DNA of 64,000 nucleotides, from positions 2,281,739-2,345,738 of the forward strand of contig JAQOTA010000046.1 of assembly GCA_029532415.1 (NCBI GenBank), written 5' to 3'. The notes under the pieces are model-generated. The model did not search any database. It was given only the letters and a program-made list of their open reading frames with translations, and was not told where the DNA came from. This document shows, in pieces, positions 22,457 to 32,994 of the stretch. The translations under genes were made by a program, and so were the position numbers. This DNA comes from Marasmius tenuissimus (Eukaryota; Basidiomycota; Agaricomycetes; Agaricales; Marasmiaceae). Numbering within the stretch: the first letter of the stretch is position 1; the number at the start of each line of letters is the position of its first letter.

Positions 22457-25400
22457 TCCGCAACTCCGAACCCTTGGAATGAGTTCGGAGTTGCGTTGAG
22501 CCGGATCGTTCCACCGAGGTAACCCTCAACGCAGCCACTCTTTCTTCGCCTAATTCTCTTACTCTTACTCTTTCTTCAAATATGTCTATTTCTTCTGATA
22601 CACACGAACAGTCATCTACTACTGTACCATTATCTTTTTCTGCTCTCATTGATTCCGGTTTGTCCCACTGCTTTATAGATACGAAGTATGTGGAACGTAA
22701 CCAAGTACCTACCATTCCAATACCACCTATTTCTCTTCGCCTTCTCAATGGTTCTCATGGTTCCACTATTTCACGCATGGCCTCTTTACCTATCATTTTT
22801 TCTTCTGGAGACATCCTTCCGATTGACTTTTATGTCACTCAACTTGATTCGGCTTGCAGCCTAGTTTTAGGATATAACTAGCTTCAACGCTACAACCTGT
22901 TGGTTGACTGGTCAAACAACAGTATCAAATTCCGGACACAGCCTATTCCGTCTCAGCCGGCCCTTCCGACTCACTCTTCCGAGCTCTCGGAAGTCTCTCC
23001 TCAGCCTAAATTGCCTCAGCGCAAGGCTAAGTCTCCATCTTATCCATTCGAGCCCATCTATTCCTACGCTGATCTTCTCTCAGCTCCATCTGCTATAGCT
23101 CCGAAGGTTTCCCTCATATCCGCTGGCGCTTACCTCCGAGTGAAATCCGAATCCGGTGCTCGGGCATTCACCATCCAGATGACGCTTTCCGACACGGTTT
23201 CCGGACGCGCAGCGGAACTTTCTGAGGAAGATTTGGCAATCATTCCGCCTGATTATCATGAATTCACTGACGTCTTCAGTCCAGAAATGTCGAAACAGCT
23301 TCCGTCGCATCGGGGAGAAGACGACATGAAGATTCAGTTAGAGGAAGGAATGGAACCACCTCTCAGTCCGATCTATTCCCTTTCTCAAACGGAGATCACA
23401 GCTCTCCGAGAATTCATTGATAAACATCTCCAGGCCGGGCTCATCACTCCATCCAAATCTCCTTTCGGCGCTCCCGTTTCCTTCGTCAAGAAGAAGAGTG
23501 GTGATCTTAGACTCTGTGTCGACTTCCGGGGTCTCAACAAGATTACCAAAAAGGATCGCTATCCGCTCCCTCTCATCTCCGACCTTCTCGACGCTCCGTG
23601 GAAGGCTCGGATCTATACCAAGCTTGACCTCCGTCACACTTATCACCTTGTGCGTATCACCGACAGTGATGAATACAAGACCGCTTTCCAGACCCGTTAC
23701 GGCTCATTCGAGTGGCAGGTTATGCTGGAAGGACTATCCAACGCACCTGCAGTCTTCCAACGCTTCGTCAACAACATTTTCTCCGATATGCTTGATGTTA
23801 ACGTTTTAGTTTACCTAGACAACATCCTTATCTATTCCGATGACATTTCCTCTCACAAGAAGCATGTCCGGGAGGTTCTCAAATGCCTCCGGGCAAACGG
23901 ATTGTACTGCAAAGCCTCCAAGTGCGAATTCCATACCGATACTATTGAATACCTCGGCTACATTCTTTCGCTGGATGGTCTTCGAATGGATATGTCCAAA
24001 GTGGATATCATTACCAAGTGGCCTACACCACGCAAAGTTAAGGATATTCAATCTTTCCTTGGCTTTTGCAACTTCTATCGGCGTTTTATCTTCAACTATA
24101 GCGCCATCACCGTTCCTTTAACCCGCCTCACTCGGAAAGACATTCGTTGGAACTTCAGCCCGGAATGCCAGGCTGCCTTCGATACTCTGAAAGAGGCATT
24201 CACTCATGCTCCTATCCTTACGCACTGGATTCCTGATCAAGAAATCATTGTGGAAACTGACGCATCCGACTATGCGTTGGCGGCTATCCTCTCTATCCGG
24301 ACCGACGATGGTGAGATCCATCCTATCGCATTCCACTCCCGGACTTTCACTCCTCTGGAACTTAACTACAATGTGCACGACAAAGAGCTCCTCGCCATCT
24401 TCAAGGCATTCAAACGTTGGCGGCACTATCTGGAAGGTTCCAAGAATCCAGTCAACGTGGTAACAGATCACAAAAATCTTGAATATTTCACCACTACGAA
24501 GATTCTCACCCGACGACAAGTACGCTGGTCCGAGTACCTCTCTCACTTTAACATGGTAATTCGTTTCCGTCCTGGCAAGCTCGGTGCAAAACCGGACGCT
24601 CTGACTAGACGATGGGACGTCTATCCTAAAGAGGGGGATACGCCTTACACCCATCTCAATCCACACAACTTCCGACCTGTATTCACTCAAGAACAACTCA
24701 CCGCTTCCCTCCGCGCTACATTCCTTGAAGGTCCAGTTCTTCGCACAAGCGTTATCATGGACGTCGAGCAGCTCCACGAAGACATCCGGACTGCTCAGAC
24801 AGAAGATTCCTCCCTCATTCAACACTTCTGATCCGCTTCCGACACTTCCGACGAGACTAGATGGACTGTTGACGAGACAGGTTTCCTCCGTTTAGATGAC
24901 AGAATCTACGTTCCCGAAGCCAACAACCTCCGACTTAGAATCCTCCAACAATATCATGATCATGTCATCTCTGGTCACTTTGGACCGAACCGGACTCTAG
25001 AAACCATCCGACGTCAATATACATGGCCTCTCATCCGAGAATTCGTGTGAGACTACGTTCACTCCTGTGTAACTTGTGCACGGAATAAGACTCCACAACG
25101 TCGGCCATACAGACTTCTACGACCTCTTCTGGTTCCAGCACAACCATGGGACTCTATATCCATGGACTTCATCGAGGAACTTCCGAACTCTAACGGTTTC
25201 AATTCCATCCTAGTTATCATCGACCGCGCTTCGAAACAAGCAATCTTCATTCCTACAGACATCCATATCACTTCCAAACAACTCGCTCGACTCTTCGTTA
25301 TCCATGTGTTCTCTAAGCATGGAGTTCCTCAGCACGTCACCTCCGACCGTGGTTCCGAATTTGTTTCCCACTTCATGCGTTCCCTTAGGAAAGCCCTTGA

Positions 25401-26244
25401 CATGAATCTTCATTACACTTCCGGTTATCACCCTTCCACCGACGGACAGACTGAACGGGCAAATCAGACACTTGAGCAGTATATCCAAGTCTACTGTTCT
25501 TACCAGCAGGACAACTGGGATGAACTCCTGCCTCTTGCCGAGTTCGCTTACAACAATGCTCCAAACGCTTCCACTGGAATCTCACCATTCTTTGCCAACA
25601 AGGGTTATCATCCGAACATCACCATCCACCCGGAACGAGACATGGCTTCCGCCCGTGCACAAGAGTTTGTAGTTGATCTAGATGAGCTCCATTCCATGCT
25701 CCGAGAAGAACTTACTCACGCCCAAACCCGTATGAAGGAACAGAAGGATCAACATCTCCAGCCTCAGCCGGAATGGAAGATTGGCGATAAAGTTATGGTC
25801 TCCGCTAAGTACATTAAAACGACCAGACCTACTGCTAAAATCTCCGAGAAATTCCTAGGTCCTTTCGAGATCATTGCTACACCATCTCCAGTTACTTATA
25901 CCCTCCGACTTCTGACTGAATTCAGTACCATCCATCCAACTTTCCACATTTCCCAACTCGAATCCATCCTTCCGAACACCATTCCGAATTGTGTCCAGCC
26001 TCCTCCGGGTCCCGTCGAACTCGACACCGGAGAAGAAGATCATTACAAGATTTCCGAAATCCTAGACTCCAAGATCGACCGTCGTTTCAAGTGCAAGCTA
26101 CAATATCGCATCCGATGGCTTGGATACGAAGGCACCGACGAGGAGTTTTCTTGGGTCATGGCAGACAACTTCAACGCTCCGGACCTCCTCCGAGCATTCC
26201 ACGAGCGCTATCCTCATAAACCTGGACCTATTAATTCTCTCTAA
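22447..26244 (+). pseudogene. Ty3-B pol, minus-one register to gag, with four stops and YLDN
   Basis: One register without frameshift. Protease (LIDSGLSHCFID near 22660), RT with [12 protein letters not shown] (AAC at 23821-23823 where GAC or GAT is expected), RNase H (ETDASDYALAAILS; VTDHKNLEYF), integrase zinc finger around 24960-25090, core (SMDFIEELP, TSDRGSEFVS, QTERANQTLEQY), and a chromodomain near the end (YRIRWLGYEGTDEEFSW). Stops: TGA 22480, TAG 22879 (Trp expected, GYN*LQRYN), TGA 24829 and TGA 25048 (Arg expected before DYVHSC). A 643-residue frame, 22900-24831, is unbroken here but is broken in the right-arm copy. Confidence 0.92.
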
Positions 26245-26388
26245 GTCCTATCCATCATTCTGTTTCCATTTCCGATTATCTTACGATTACTCATGATTCC
26301 GAGAAAGGCCTTCCGGCCGGGCGACGTTTCAAGATTATTCTACCAGTACAAAAAACGAGAAAATTCCGGATTCCACACGTTCCATCCA

Positions 26389-27461
26389 TCACTCTTCCAT
26401 CCTATCCTTATCTGCTTCATCTTCTTCCTCTTCCGGGATCGTTTCCGCGCTCTTCACCTTCTTCCGGAGTGTCTTCGGGGATTGAGATGCTGGCCTCTTG
26501 CTAGGCCGTGACGACAGTCCTTCCTCCTGGTCCTCTTCCCCTTCCTCTTCCGCTTTGTCCTCACCCTCATCCGAGCTGTCCAGGAAATTGACACCATGAA
26601 CACTAAGCAGAAGTTGTATTCTGCGGTTGATCTGCCGCAGATCCTTCTCTACCTCTGGTGCCAAGTGTACTTCCTTCCTGCCCGCAGACTTCTGTTTCCC
26701 TTCTGAGTTCTTGGACTTCATCGAACCCGCATCAGACCTCGTTCTGTCTCCACTTCCGTCTGGGAACACACACTTTGCTTTCTTCTTGTGGCATCGGAAG
26801 CATGTGTTGGTCGGACCACAGAAGTTGGTTCCAGCCATCACATTCCGGCGACATTCCGCATTCACAACGGAACATTTCTTGCAGGCTATAAAAAGTTAGA
26901 AGAAATCGGATTCCGGACATGTTGAACTTACCAATCGGAAGAAGCGGTCCCGTTCCGACCTCCTCCACATCCGTAACCTTTCCGCTGCTCTGTTTCGCCT
27001 TCGCCTTCCGTTTAGCTCCCGAGGTTTCCGACGTTTTTTTTCCGGCGACGAACCCGGACTGGAAAATCATTTGTTGATGAGGTGTCAGTGTGGGGTAAAA
27101 CTAAAAGAAGTTAAAAAATTCGGAAGGAGAAAACATCTGACAAGTCAGACACACCAATTCCCAGTCCATATCCATGGACTGTCTGTCAGCGTTGGAGAAT
27201 GTATATTCGAGAGGTTTGGACTTCACCTCTGTTTCTGGAACTGCCATCTTCGCTCGTACTTCCTCCTCCTCAGCCTCCCGTTGCTTCCGCCTCGTTTCCA
27301 TCCAACCATCCCTATCCTTCCGCCTCCTCTTCCAGATACTGAGCCAAGTATTCCGCGAGTTTTGGTTTCTTGGTGATATATTCCGGAATCACTTCATCCA
27401 GATGCGGAGTGAGGAAGAGAAGATCGGTGGGAGTTGGTGAACAAGAGGGTGTAGGTGACAT
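26389..27461 (-). CDS. Antisense Cys-rich basic/acidic protein carried inside Ty3-B
   Basis: Between pol and the 3' LTR, on the minus strand. A likely start is ATG 27461-27459 (MSPTPSCSPTPTDLLFL). A coiled-coil-like Glu/Arg-rich part follows (RRKQREAEEEEVRAK), then an exon ending ..VGTGPLLPI at a GTAAGT donor (near 26934), and a last exon from about 26886 to 26389. Spliced there, it gives CKKCSVVNAEC, then CFRCHKKKAKC: two Cys clusters spaced like a fungal zinc-cluster domain, followed by a basic stretch and an acidic tail (EEEGEEDQEEG). The early part appears to need one frame correction near 27310 in both arms, so the 5' structure is uncertain. A DNA-binding role is an inference from the Cys pattern only. 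Confidence 0.55.
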
Positions 27462-27700
27462 TTTTGGAGTTGGGAAAACAAAGTTGAGATTCGCTTGGTG
27501 CGCTTCTTATATATCTTTTTTCTATTTGTTCCTTGTTTGGATTTCCAGAATATTCTTTCATGTTCCAGAACGTTCTATCGACTCATCAAGTTTCTATTGT
27601 TTTACGTCTTCTTTCCAAATGCTTCCGAACTTTTACGTCTTACAATTTTTTTCTTACTTCCTCCGCGGCTCTCAAGGCGAGAGCCTTAAGAGGGGAATAC

Positions 27701-28416
27701 TGTTACATCCATGCCGGTTCCGGGGTTTCCGAAGGCTTCTATCCACCTTCCGGAGATTCCGATACTTGGAATCTACTTTATGTTTCTCTTCCTTCACGAT
27801 CCTTTCCGGAACATGACTTTGGATTCCGACGTTGTGTCCCTGGTACTTACAGATCGGAGATACATATACACCGTTCATTTCCAAGTAGTACGTAGACTCT
27901 ACATTCCGACATTCCGCTTTCCATTCTATCATGACTCATCCCGTACATTCCATTCTGACACTTCATTTCCGATTCATCTCCGACTCCGGGACTTTACCCT
28001 CCATCTTGGATTCCGTACTGTACATACATTCTCTCCCGCTTTTGACTCACCTTTGGTACTACGATCGCCGGAACCCCTTTGGAGGTCTCGGAGATCAACA
28101 CATATATAAGCTAGGTACTTCACGACTTGTATTCCTCAGAATTAAAATCAACTTGGTTTCCGTTTTATCTCATTTGTCTCATTCTGTCTCTTTATCTCTA
28201 TCTCCTCTTCATCTTTGTCTTCCTTTCCCTTCCAGTCAAGGACAACTCAACTCAATGGTGTCATTGGCAAAACCTTTGACTATTGTCCAGCCATCTGTTC
28301 GGCCTTCCGGTCGTCGGAATCTCTCTCTAACTCCAACTAGTCCATTCCGGCACGTCGGTCTCCGTCTCTTCTGCTCGGACTTCCGTCTGGGCTGTCATAT
28401 CCGCACAATCCTAACA
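27701..28416 (+). repeat. 3' LTR of Ty3-B
   Basis: 716 bp, preceded by the purine run AAGAGGGGAA (27688-27697), the likely polypurine tract. Confidence 0.95.
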
Positions 28417-28421
28417 CTTCT

Positions 28422-30626
28422 CCCCAAATATATTACCAGGTTGTGTTGTACCCTTCTGCTGCCTCAAAGACCGGCATGGACCATCCGCTGCTGGTGCAGG
28501 CAGAGGAATGGCGGGTTCGCCTGGAGGCGTCGGAGGACCAGATTGAGGGAGTGGCACATCCCCTGGCGCAGGGCCACCTGCAGGTTTGTCAACCTGAGGT
28601 TCTGATCTTTTAGAAGGTTCAGAGCGACGTCTGAGATCTGGTAATGGAGCATCAAAACCGTCATCATCAGAGTCTTCATCTTCCATCTTCCGAAGGAATG
28701 TTGGGATTTTCACCCAAAGTAAATGGTTCACTACCAACAGGTGTGAAGCCACAAGTTTTGGCATCAGGACACTTATTGTATAGTGTTTCATCGAATAGTG
28801 CAGTGCTACCTTTGAATACAGATTTATTACTTCGCATGAACAGGAAGCCTTTCATCCCATCCTGGTAGCCGATGAAAGTCATCAACTCACTACGAGGAGC
28901 GAGCTTATTCTTCCTATGATCTTCAGGAATAAAGATGTAGGCTGCACAACCCAATACTCAGAGATGTGAAACATCAGGTGCTTCGCCGTAAAGCATTTCG
29001 AATGGAGTTCACCAGCTCAAACATTGCACAGGAGTGTGATTGTAGAGGTGGACAGCGTGCACATGGCAGAATTCCCACCAGAACTGAGGCATACAAGCTT
29101 CAAAGCAAAGAGCTTCAGCCTTTTCATGAATAGTCCTGTTGAATCATTCAGCACGACCGTTTTGTTGTGGTGTATACGGTATGCTTTGATCCCTTTGAAT
29201 CCCATACTCTTTCAGTACTGCATCGAACTTATCTCCTTTGTACTCTCCCCCTTCATCGGACATCCAGGTCTTGACAACAGCATTGAATTGCGTCTTGACC
29301 ATAGTAAGGAAGTCCCTCAAAGCGGGTACTGCCTTGTCTTTCGTCTTGAGCTTGGAGGTCCAAATGTAGGATGTGCAGTCATCGAGAAAAGAGATGTAGT
29401 ACTTGTACCAGTGATACGATTCAGCCGGGTACGACTTCAAATCCGAATGTATGTGTTCAAACGGTTTAGAAGCTCTCATTGTAGAGTTGGGGAACGATTT
29501 CTCATGCATCTTGCCTTCAGCATGTTGAACATGATGGATATCATGTGATACATTGTTGACGTGTTATTTACGCGTTACACACTATTTATAGAGCTACACC
29601 TCTATGAACACTTGCGCTCTCATGCAAGAAGAATCTACGTAGCTATTGCTTCACAAATGACACTGTAGATACTCACTACGTAGTACTTGCATCAGGTATG
29701 ATGCTCATAGTCCTTAGTGCGAGGCACAACGGACTTTAGTAGCTAAGCAGTCCAATAGGACTGCAGACACACTCATTAGTATTATGACTATACGGCTAAA
29801 TACCTACTTCTAGTAGTAGTTTCATACGATGGTAATGACTCTTACATGTACTGAAACTTGTGTATAAAAGCTGGTATTCCAAGGCCTTAAGCCTTAGGAC
29901 AATCTACTTGATTATCACCTCTCAAGCATCTCAAAGCATTCTAACTACTAGCTCTACAAGCTATCTAACCCAAGGTGAGGTTTAGGACGTTATAACCCAC
30001 TGTGCAGTTTGACTATGCTGGCTCATCACAGCACAACCACGACACAGAGGTGTCTTCTTAGTAGGCATCTTAAGGTCAAGTGGGAAACCTTGCGTATGTT
30101 TCCAAGCTTTGTTCAAGGCTTTATCCGATGGATGCCCAAGGCATCTGTGCTCAATATCGTAGTCGACGTTGTAAACAACCGACTTGGCCATTAAAACCTC
30201 AGCAGATGCCTTCCACAAGTGTACCCAATAAATGGTTTGACCAGGCATATGAGGGTAGGAAACAAGCAACTGTTGTCGCTGTGATGAGTAGAAGGCTAAC
30301 TTCTTCGCATTTCCACGAATTGAAAGACCATCTTGAAGGAATTCTCCCATTGATAGTAGATGTATGTCCAATTGAGGTATGTAATAGACAGGATAGAGAC
30401 GTGAAACACGCTCAGTAAGTTTCCCATCATGTCCTTCAATGTTATGCTTAATGAAGACAGTGCCTTTACCCTTGATCTGTATAGGGTTGCCCTTGTTCGC
30501 AGTATTTACGATGGGACCATCAAGCGATTCATATTCAGCAAAGTCATTCATATTGTTCGTGAAATGTGAGGAGGCACCAGAATCAAGGAGCCAACCTGTG
30601 CATTTTTCACACTTTTCTTTCCCTTA
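28422..30626 (-). pseudogene. Copia protease, GAG-pre-integrase and integrase region
   Basis: From 30626 downward: protease (WLLDSGASSHFTN), GAG-pre-integrase (HRCLGHPSDKAL, CRGCAVMSQ), then a foreign insertion (29999-29554), then integrase (HSDLKSYPAES, WMSDEGGEYKGD, PQQNGRAE: the three acidic residues are all present) and a Pro-rich linker that ends at the Ty3-B junction. TGA stops at 29146-29144, 29011-29009 and 28960-28958 each fall where Arg is usual (RAE*FN, LSW*TPF, SHL*VLGC). A frameshift lies near 28680. Not functional. Confidence 0.88.
29554..29999 (+). mobile_element. Probable solo LTR inserted in the copia integrase region
   Basis: 446 bp of non-coding sequence separates the pre-integrase and integrase motifs. 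It starts TGTTGACGTG and ends TTATAACCCA, and has TATAAAAG at 29863-29870. I could not find a matching target duplication, so the borders are approximate and the element type is inferred from TG..CA ends and the promoter-like word. Confidence 0.55.
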
Positions 30627-31021
30627 CATTGAGTACATCCCACAAAGTGGGTCGAAATAGCATTGCAAAATTTTACAAGTGATACCAGCTCACTACGACT
30701 ACCGCGCGCACTACTGATACCAACTAGTTGAGAGCAGCGCTGTAGGTTTGCATCAGCTTGGGAAAACAGGTCAAGGTATGGTACTTGCCTGTCATTGTGG
30801 AACGATCCAAGAGAGACATCATCCGGGATGTCCTCTACTCCTGCAGCTTCGGCAATATCGTTGTCAACATCGTTACCGAATAGAGAAGTCATATTGTCCA
30901 TACCATCATCAGATCCCCAGTCCATCTCTACATCTTCATCAGGATCAACACTGCGAGAGCGTTTGGAAGAAGTAGGAGAAGGATGTCCGGTTCCTTCATC
31001 TTCTGAATCGTCCTCCAGAAC

Positions 31022-32383
31022 TCACTTGGATGAGGAGCCAGGCTTTGAGATACAATCCTGGAGCGAACGATTGGCGGCGGACGTGACGATCTGTTCGAAT
31101 GGTTTGAGATGCCGCGCCATCTTAGGGACACCAAGTCTGTCAGCAAGTGAACATGCTTCATATACATCATCAAATACTGACTCAGATGACTTGAAGCCAG
31201 TGAAGCACTGCATGGCAGCTGGATTCTTCTTGACAGCGGGAGCGATGGTGCTGTCACAAGACTTGTCCCAGTGACCAGTGAAGTGTGCTGGGGGCAGAGA
31301 TCCTCTAGCACAGCTAGAAGGGGCACTGGCGATTTCGGCACACAAGGAGTTGTTGACTGCGTTCAACGCAATACGTTCCCTGTGGTCAGTGATCGAGGAG
31401 TAAGGACGGACAGGAGGAGGGGAAGCGACAACGGATGCATATGACGCAAGATGAGAGTGACCATGAGACCGATTGTTACCGCTGTTACCACCGGTGTTGC
31501 CGGGACCCTGGTGCTGGTTGATACCACCGCAGGTGCCACACTGCTGCTGCTTCTTCTTCTTACCCTTGTTCTGGTTCGAAGATTGGCGTTGCTGCTGCTG
31601 CTGTGGTGGACGGGTGTTGGTCTGCTGCTGATACCCACGCTGCTGATGTTGCTGCTGACCGAACAATGGTTCACAATTACCAGCACGCTTCACCGCAGAG
31701 AGGCGGTTGGCAAGCTGAGGGTTCTGGCGTTCGTACTCGACCATGATGGCGTCATGGACTTTCGAAACGGTAATGCAGTCTTCATCCTCGGGATCCCTGA
31801 CATAGTCGTGAAGGGATTTGGATGAGGCGGCATCCCATTCGGGAGGAATAGCGGCAATGAGCAAGAGGGACTTGATCAACTCAGGGAGAACCACTCCTAC
31901 CTCAGAGAGTCGTTCGATGTAGGACTTGAACTTGGCGATGCCGGCTTGGGGATGAGAGGTGGTAAGTCTGAAAGAGACGAGTTTAACAAAGTTGCCATAG
32001 ATGGCAGACAAAGTGGGCTCGCCGTAGGTGAGGTTCAGCTGTTCCCAAGCCTTCTGGGTGTTCATGTCCTTGATCGGATCGAAGACTTCCTTGGTGGTCG
32101 TGATCTGGATAATCCCCATGAGCTGGAGATCTTCCTTATCCCATGCAAGACTCTCCTTTTGCCATGCGGCATGCTCTTCAGGAGGGACAGTGTCACGGAC
32201 AACGGGAGTAACCCCTGCGGGGCTAGTGACAGTGCCAAGGGGCATGGAGGGACGTGGTTCGTCACCAGTGAGATGACCATAAAGACCTTGGGTCTTGCAC
32301 ACAGCTTCCATCTCGCTGTAGTAGGTCTGTTTGAAGTTGGTGCCATTGAAGCAACCAGAGAAGTATTTCTTAACGTCAAACAT
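31022..32383 (-). CDS. Copia gag-like protein
   Basis: 453 residues from ATG at 32383. Begins MFDVKKYFSGCFNGTNF, with an N-terminal helical capsid-like region (residues about 20-230), a Gln-rich low-complexity part (residues about 245-285) and a single CGTCGGINQH motif that resembles half a zinc knuckle. It stops at TGA 31024-31022; the same register continues for about 150 codons afterwards (VLEDDSEDEG..), so this TGA also looks like a lost Arg codon. The switch to the protease register is one base back, near GGGAAAG (30623-30617). Left copy open, right copy (51250) shifted by a one-base G deletion. Confidence 0.8.
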   Translation of the reverse strand: MFDVKKYFSGCFNGTNFKQTYYSEMEAVCKTQGLYGHLTGDEPRPSMPLGTVTSPAGVTPVVRDTVPPEEHAAWQKESLAWDKEDLQLMGIIQITTTKEVFDPIKDMNTQKAWEQLNLTYGEPTLSAIYGNFVKLVSFRLTTSHPQAGIAKFKSYIERLSEVGVVLPELIKSLLLIAAIPPEWDAASSKSLHDYVRDPEDEDCITVSKVHDAIMVEYERQNPQLANRLSAVKRAGNCEPLFGQQQHQQRGYQQQTNTRPPQQQQQRQSSNQNKGKKKKQQQCGTCGGINQHQGPGNTGGNSGNNRSHGHSHLASYASVVASPPPVRPYSSITDHRERIALNAVNNSLCAEIASAPSSCARGSLPPAHFTGHWDKSCDSTIAPAVKKNPAAMQCFTGFKSSESVFDDVYEACSLADRLGVPKMARHLKPFEQIVTSAANRSLQDCISKPGSSSK

Positions 32384-32524
32384 GGTAGTAAGAGGTTGAG
32401 AGGTTTGGTGTTGGATCTAGAAAAGACAGCATCAGCATGCGTCTAATCAACACAGGGAGCTGCCATCAAGGCGCTATGCTCAACGGGGAGCATTGGATCC
32501 TTGAGATCCGATGTCGTCAAAGGA

Positions 32525-32765
32525 TATACATCAATGCCATAGCTCAAGCACACTGTAGATTCAGGTAGAGAACTACAAGCTTATATACATGAAGATACAA
32601 TAGAGTTACCATATAAGGACGACAATAGAAATTGTACATATGAGCATAGTGAACAATGAAGTATAGAACAATAGTGAATGCATTGTCCCGCATAATACAA
32701 TGATGGGAAGTATGAACCGGGACTTTGGATATACTGGGATCTTATTATAGTCCACGGATTCAACA
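32525..32765 (-). repeat. 5' LTR of the copia element (minimum extent)
   Basis: Begins TGTTGAATCC at 32765 and runs to the word GTGTGCTTGAGC; beyond that it differs from the 3' LTR. ACCGG at 32716-32720 is the uninterrupted target of TGTA-element copy 2. Confidence 0.75.
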
Positions 32766-32770
32766 AGCGC

Positions 32771-32994
32771 CTCCAAAGCTTGACTATACCAAGCTCTCAT
32801 TCTTCAAGTACTCCCCTGTCATGGGTTGTTGGCTTCCTCAATCCTTCTCATCCTATAATCCTATCTTATGTGATCCATTCTATACTGATTATCTAGATCA
32901 TGAAACCTTCATTGATTCTTATTATCCTGAAGATTCCAACGTAGATAATTACTTCGGCTGGGACGAGGTAGCTCTAGCCAATATGGATGACTAG
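32771..32994 (+). pseudogene. Orphan gene of TGTA-element copy 1, 3' part
   Basis: Continues the gene broken at 14188, reading PPKLDYTKLSFFKYSPVMG and ending WDEVALANMDD with TAG at 32992-32994, the same C terminus as copy 2. It is separated from its 5' part by the MITE and the copia element. Confidence 0.8.

Larger units (their letters stand above)
19762..28416 (+). mobile_element. Ty3/gypsy chromovirus (Ty3-B), 8.66 kb, inactivated
   Basis: LTRs of 716 bp each (19762-20477 and 27701-28416), TGTTACATCC..CCTAACA, with CTTCT on both sides (19757-19761 and 28417-28421). It interrupts the copia pol, in the opposite orientation. Gag with a CCHC knuckle, a pol frame one base back, a chromodomain at the end of pol, and an extra antisense gene before the 3' LTR. 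The LTRs are close to identical, so insertion was recent relative to the surrounding nest. Confidence 0.96.
14801..32765 (-). mobile_element. Ty1/copia element, nested and heavily decayed
   Basis: Minus strand, inserted in TGTA-element copy 1 with flanks AGCAC (14796-14800) and AGCGC (32766-32770), one transition apart. The outer termini read TGTTGAATCC.. (from 32765) and ..CAGCTCATCA (to 14801). Order from 32383 downward: gag, protease, GAG-pre-integrase, integrase, reverse transcriptase, RNase H, as in copia. It is interrupted by TGTA-element copy 2 (15077-17783), chromovirus Ty3-B (19762-28416) and a probable solo LTR (29554-29999). Confidence 0.92.

Noticed and set aside
26389..26865. Antisense ORF of Ty3-B as a mere shadow of pol
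   Set aside because: Rejected as a shadow: it lies after the end of pol (26244), has its own Cys clusters and a splice signal, so it was kept as a gene candidate.
31451..31825. ORF with long Leu runs antisense to copia gag, resembling a membrane protein
   Set aside because: The Leu/Thr runs are the reverse strand of the CAG-rich Gln tract of gag.
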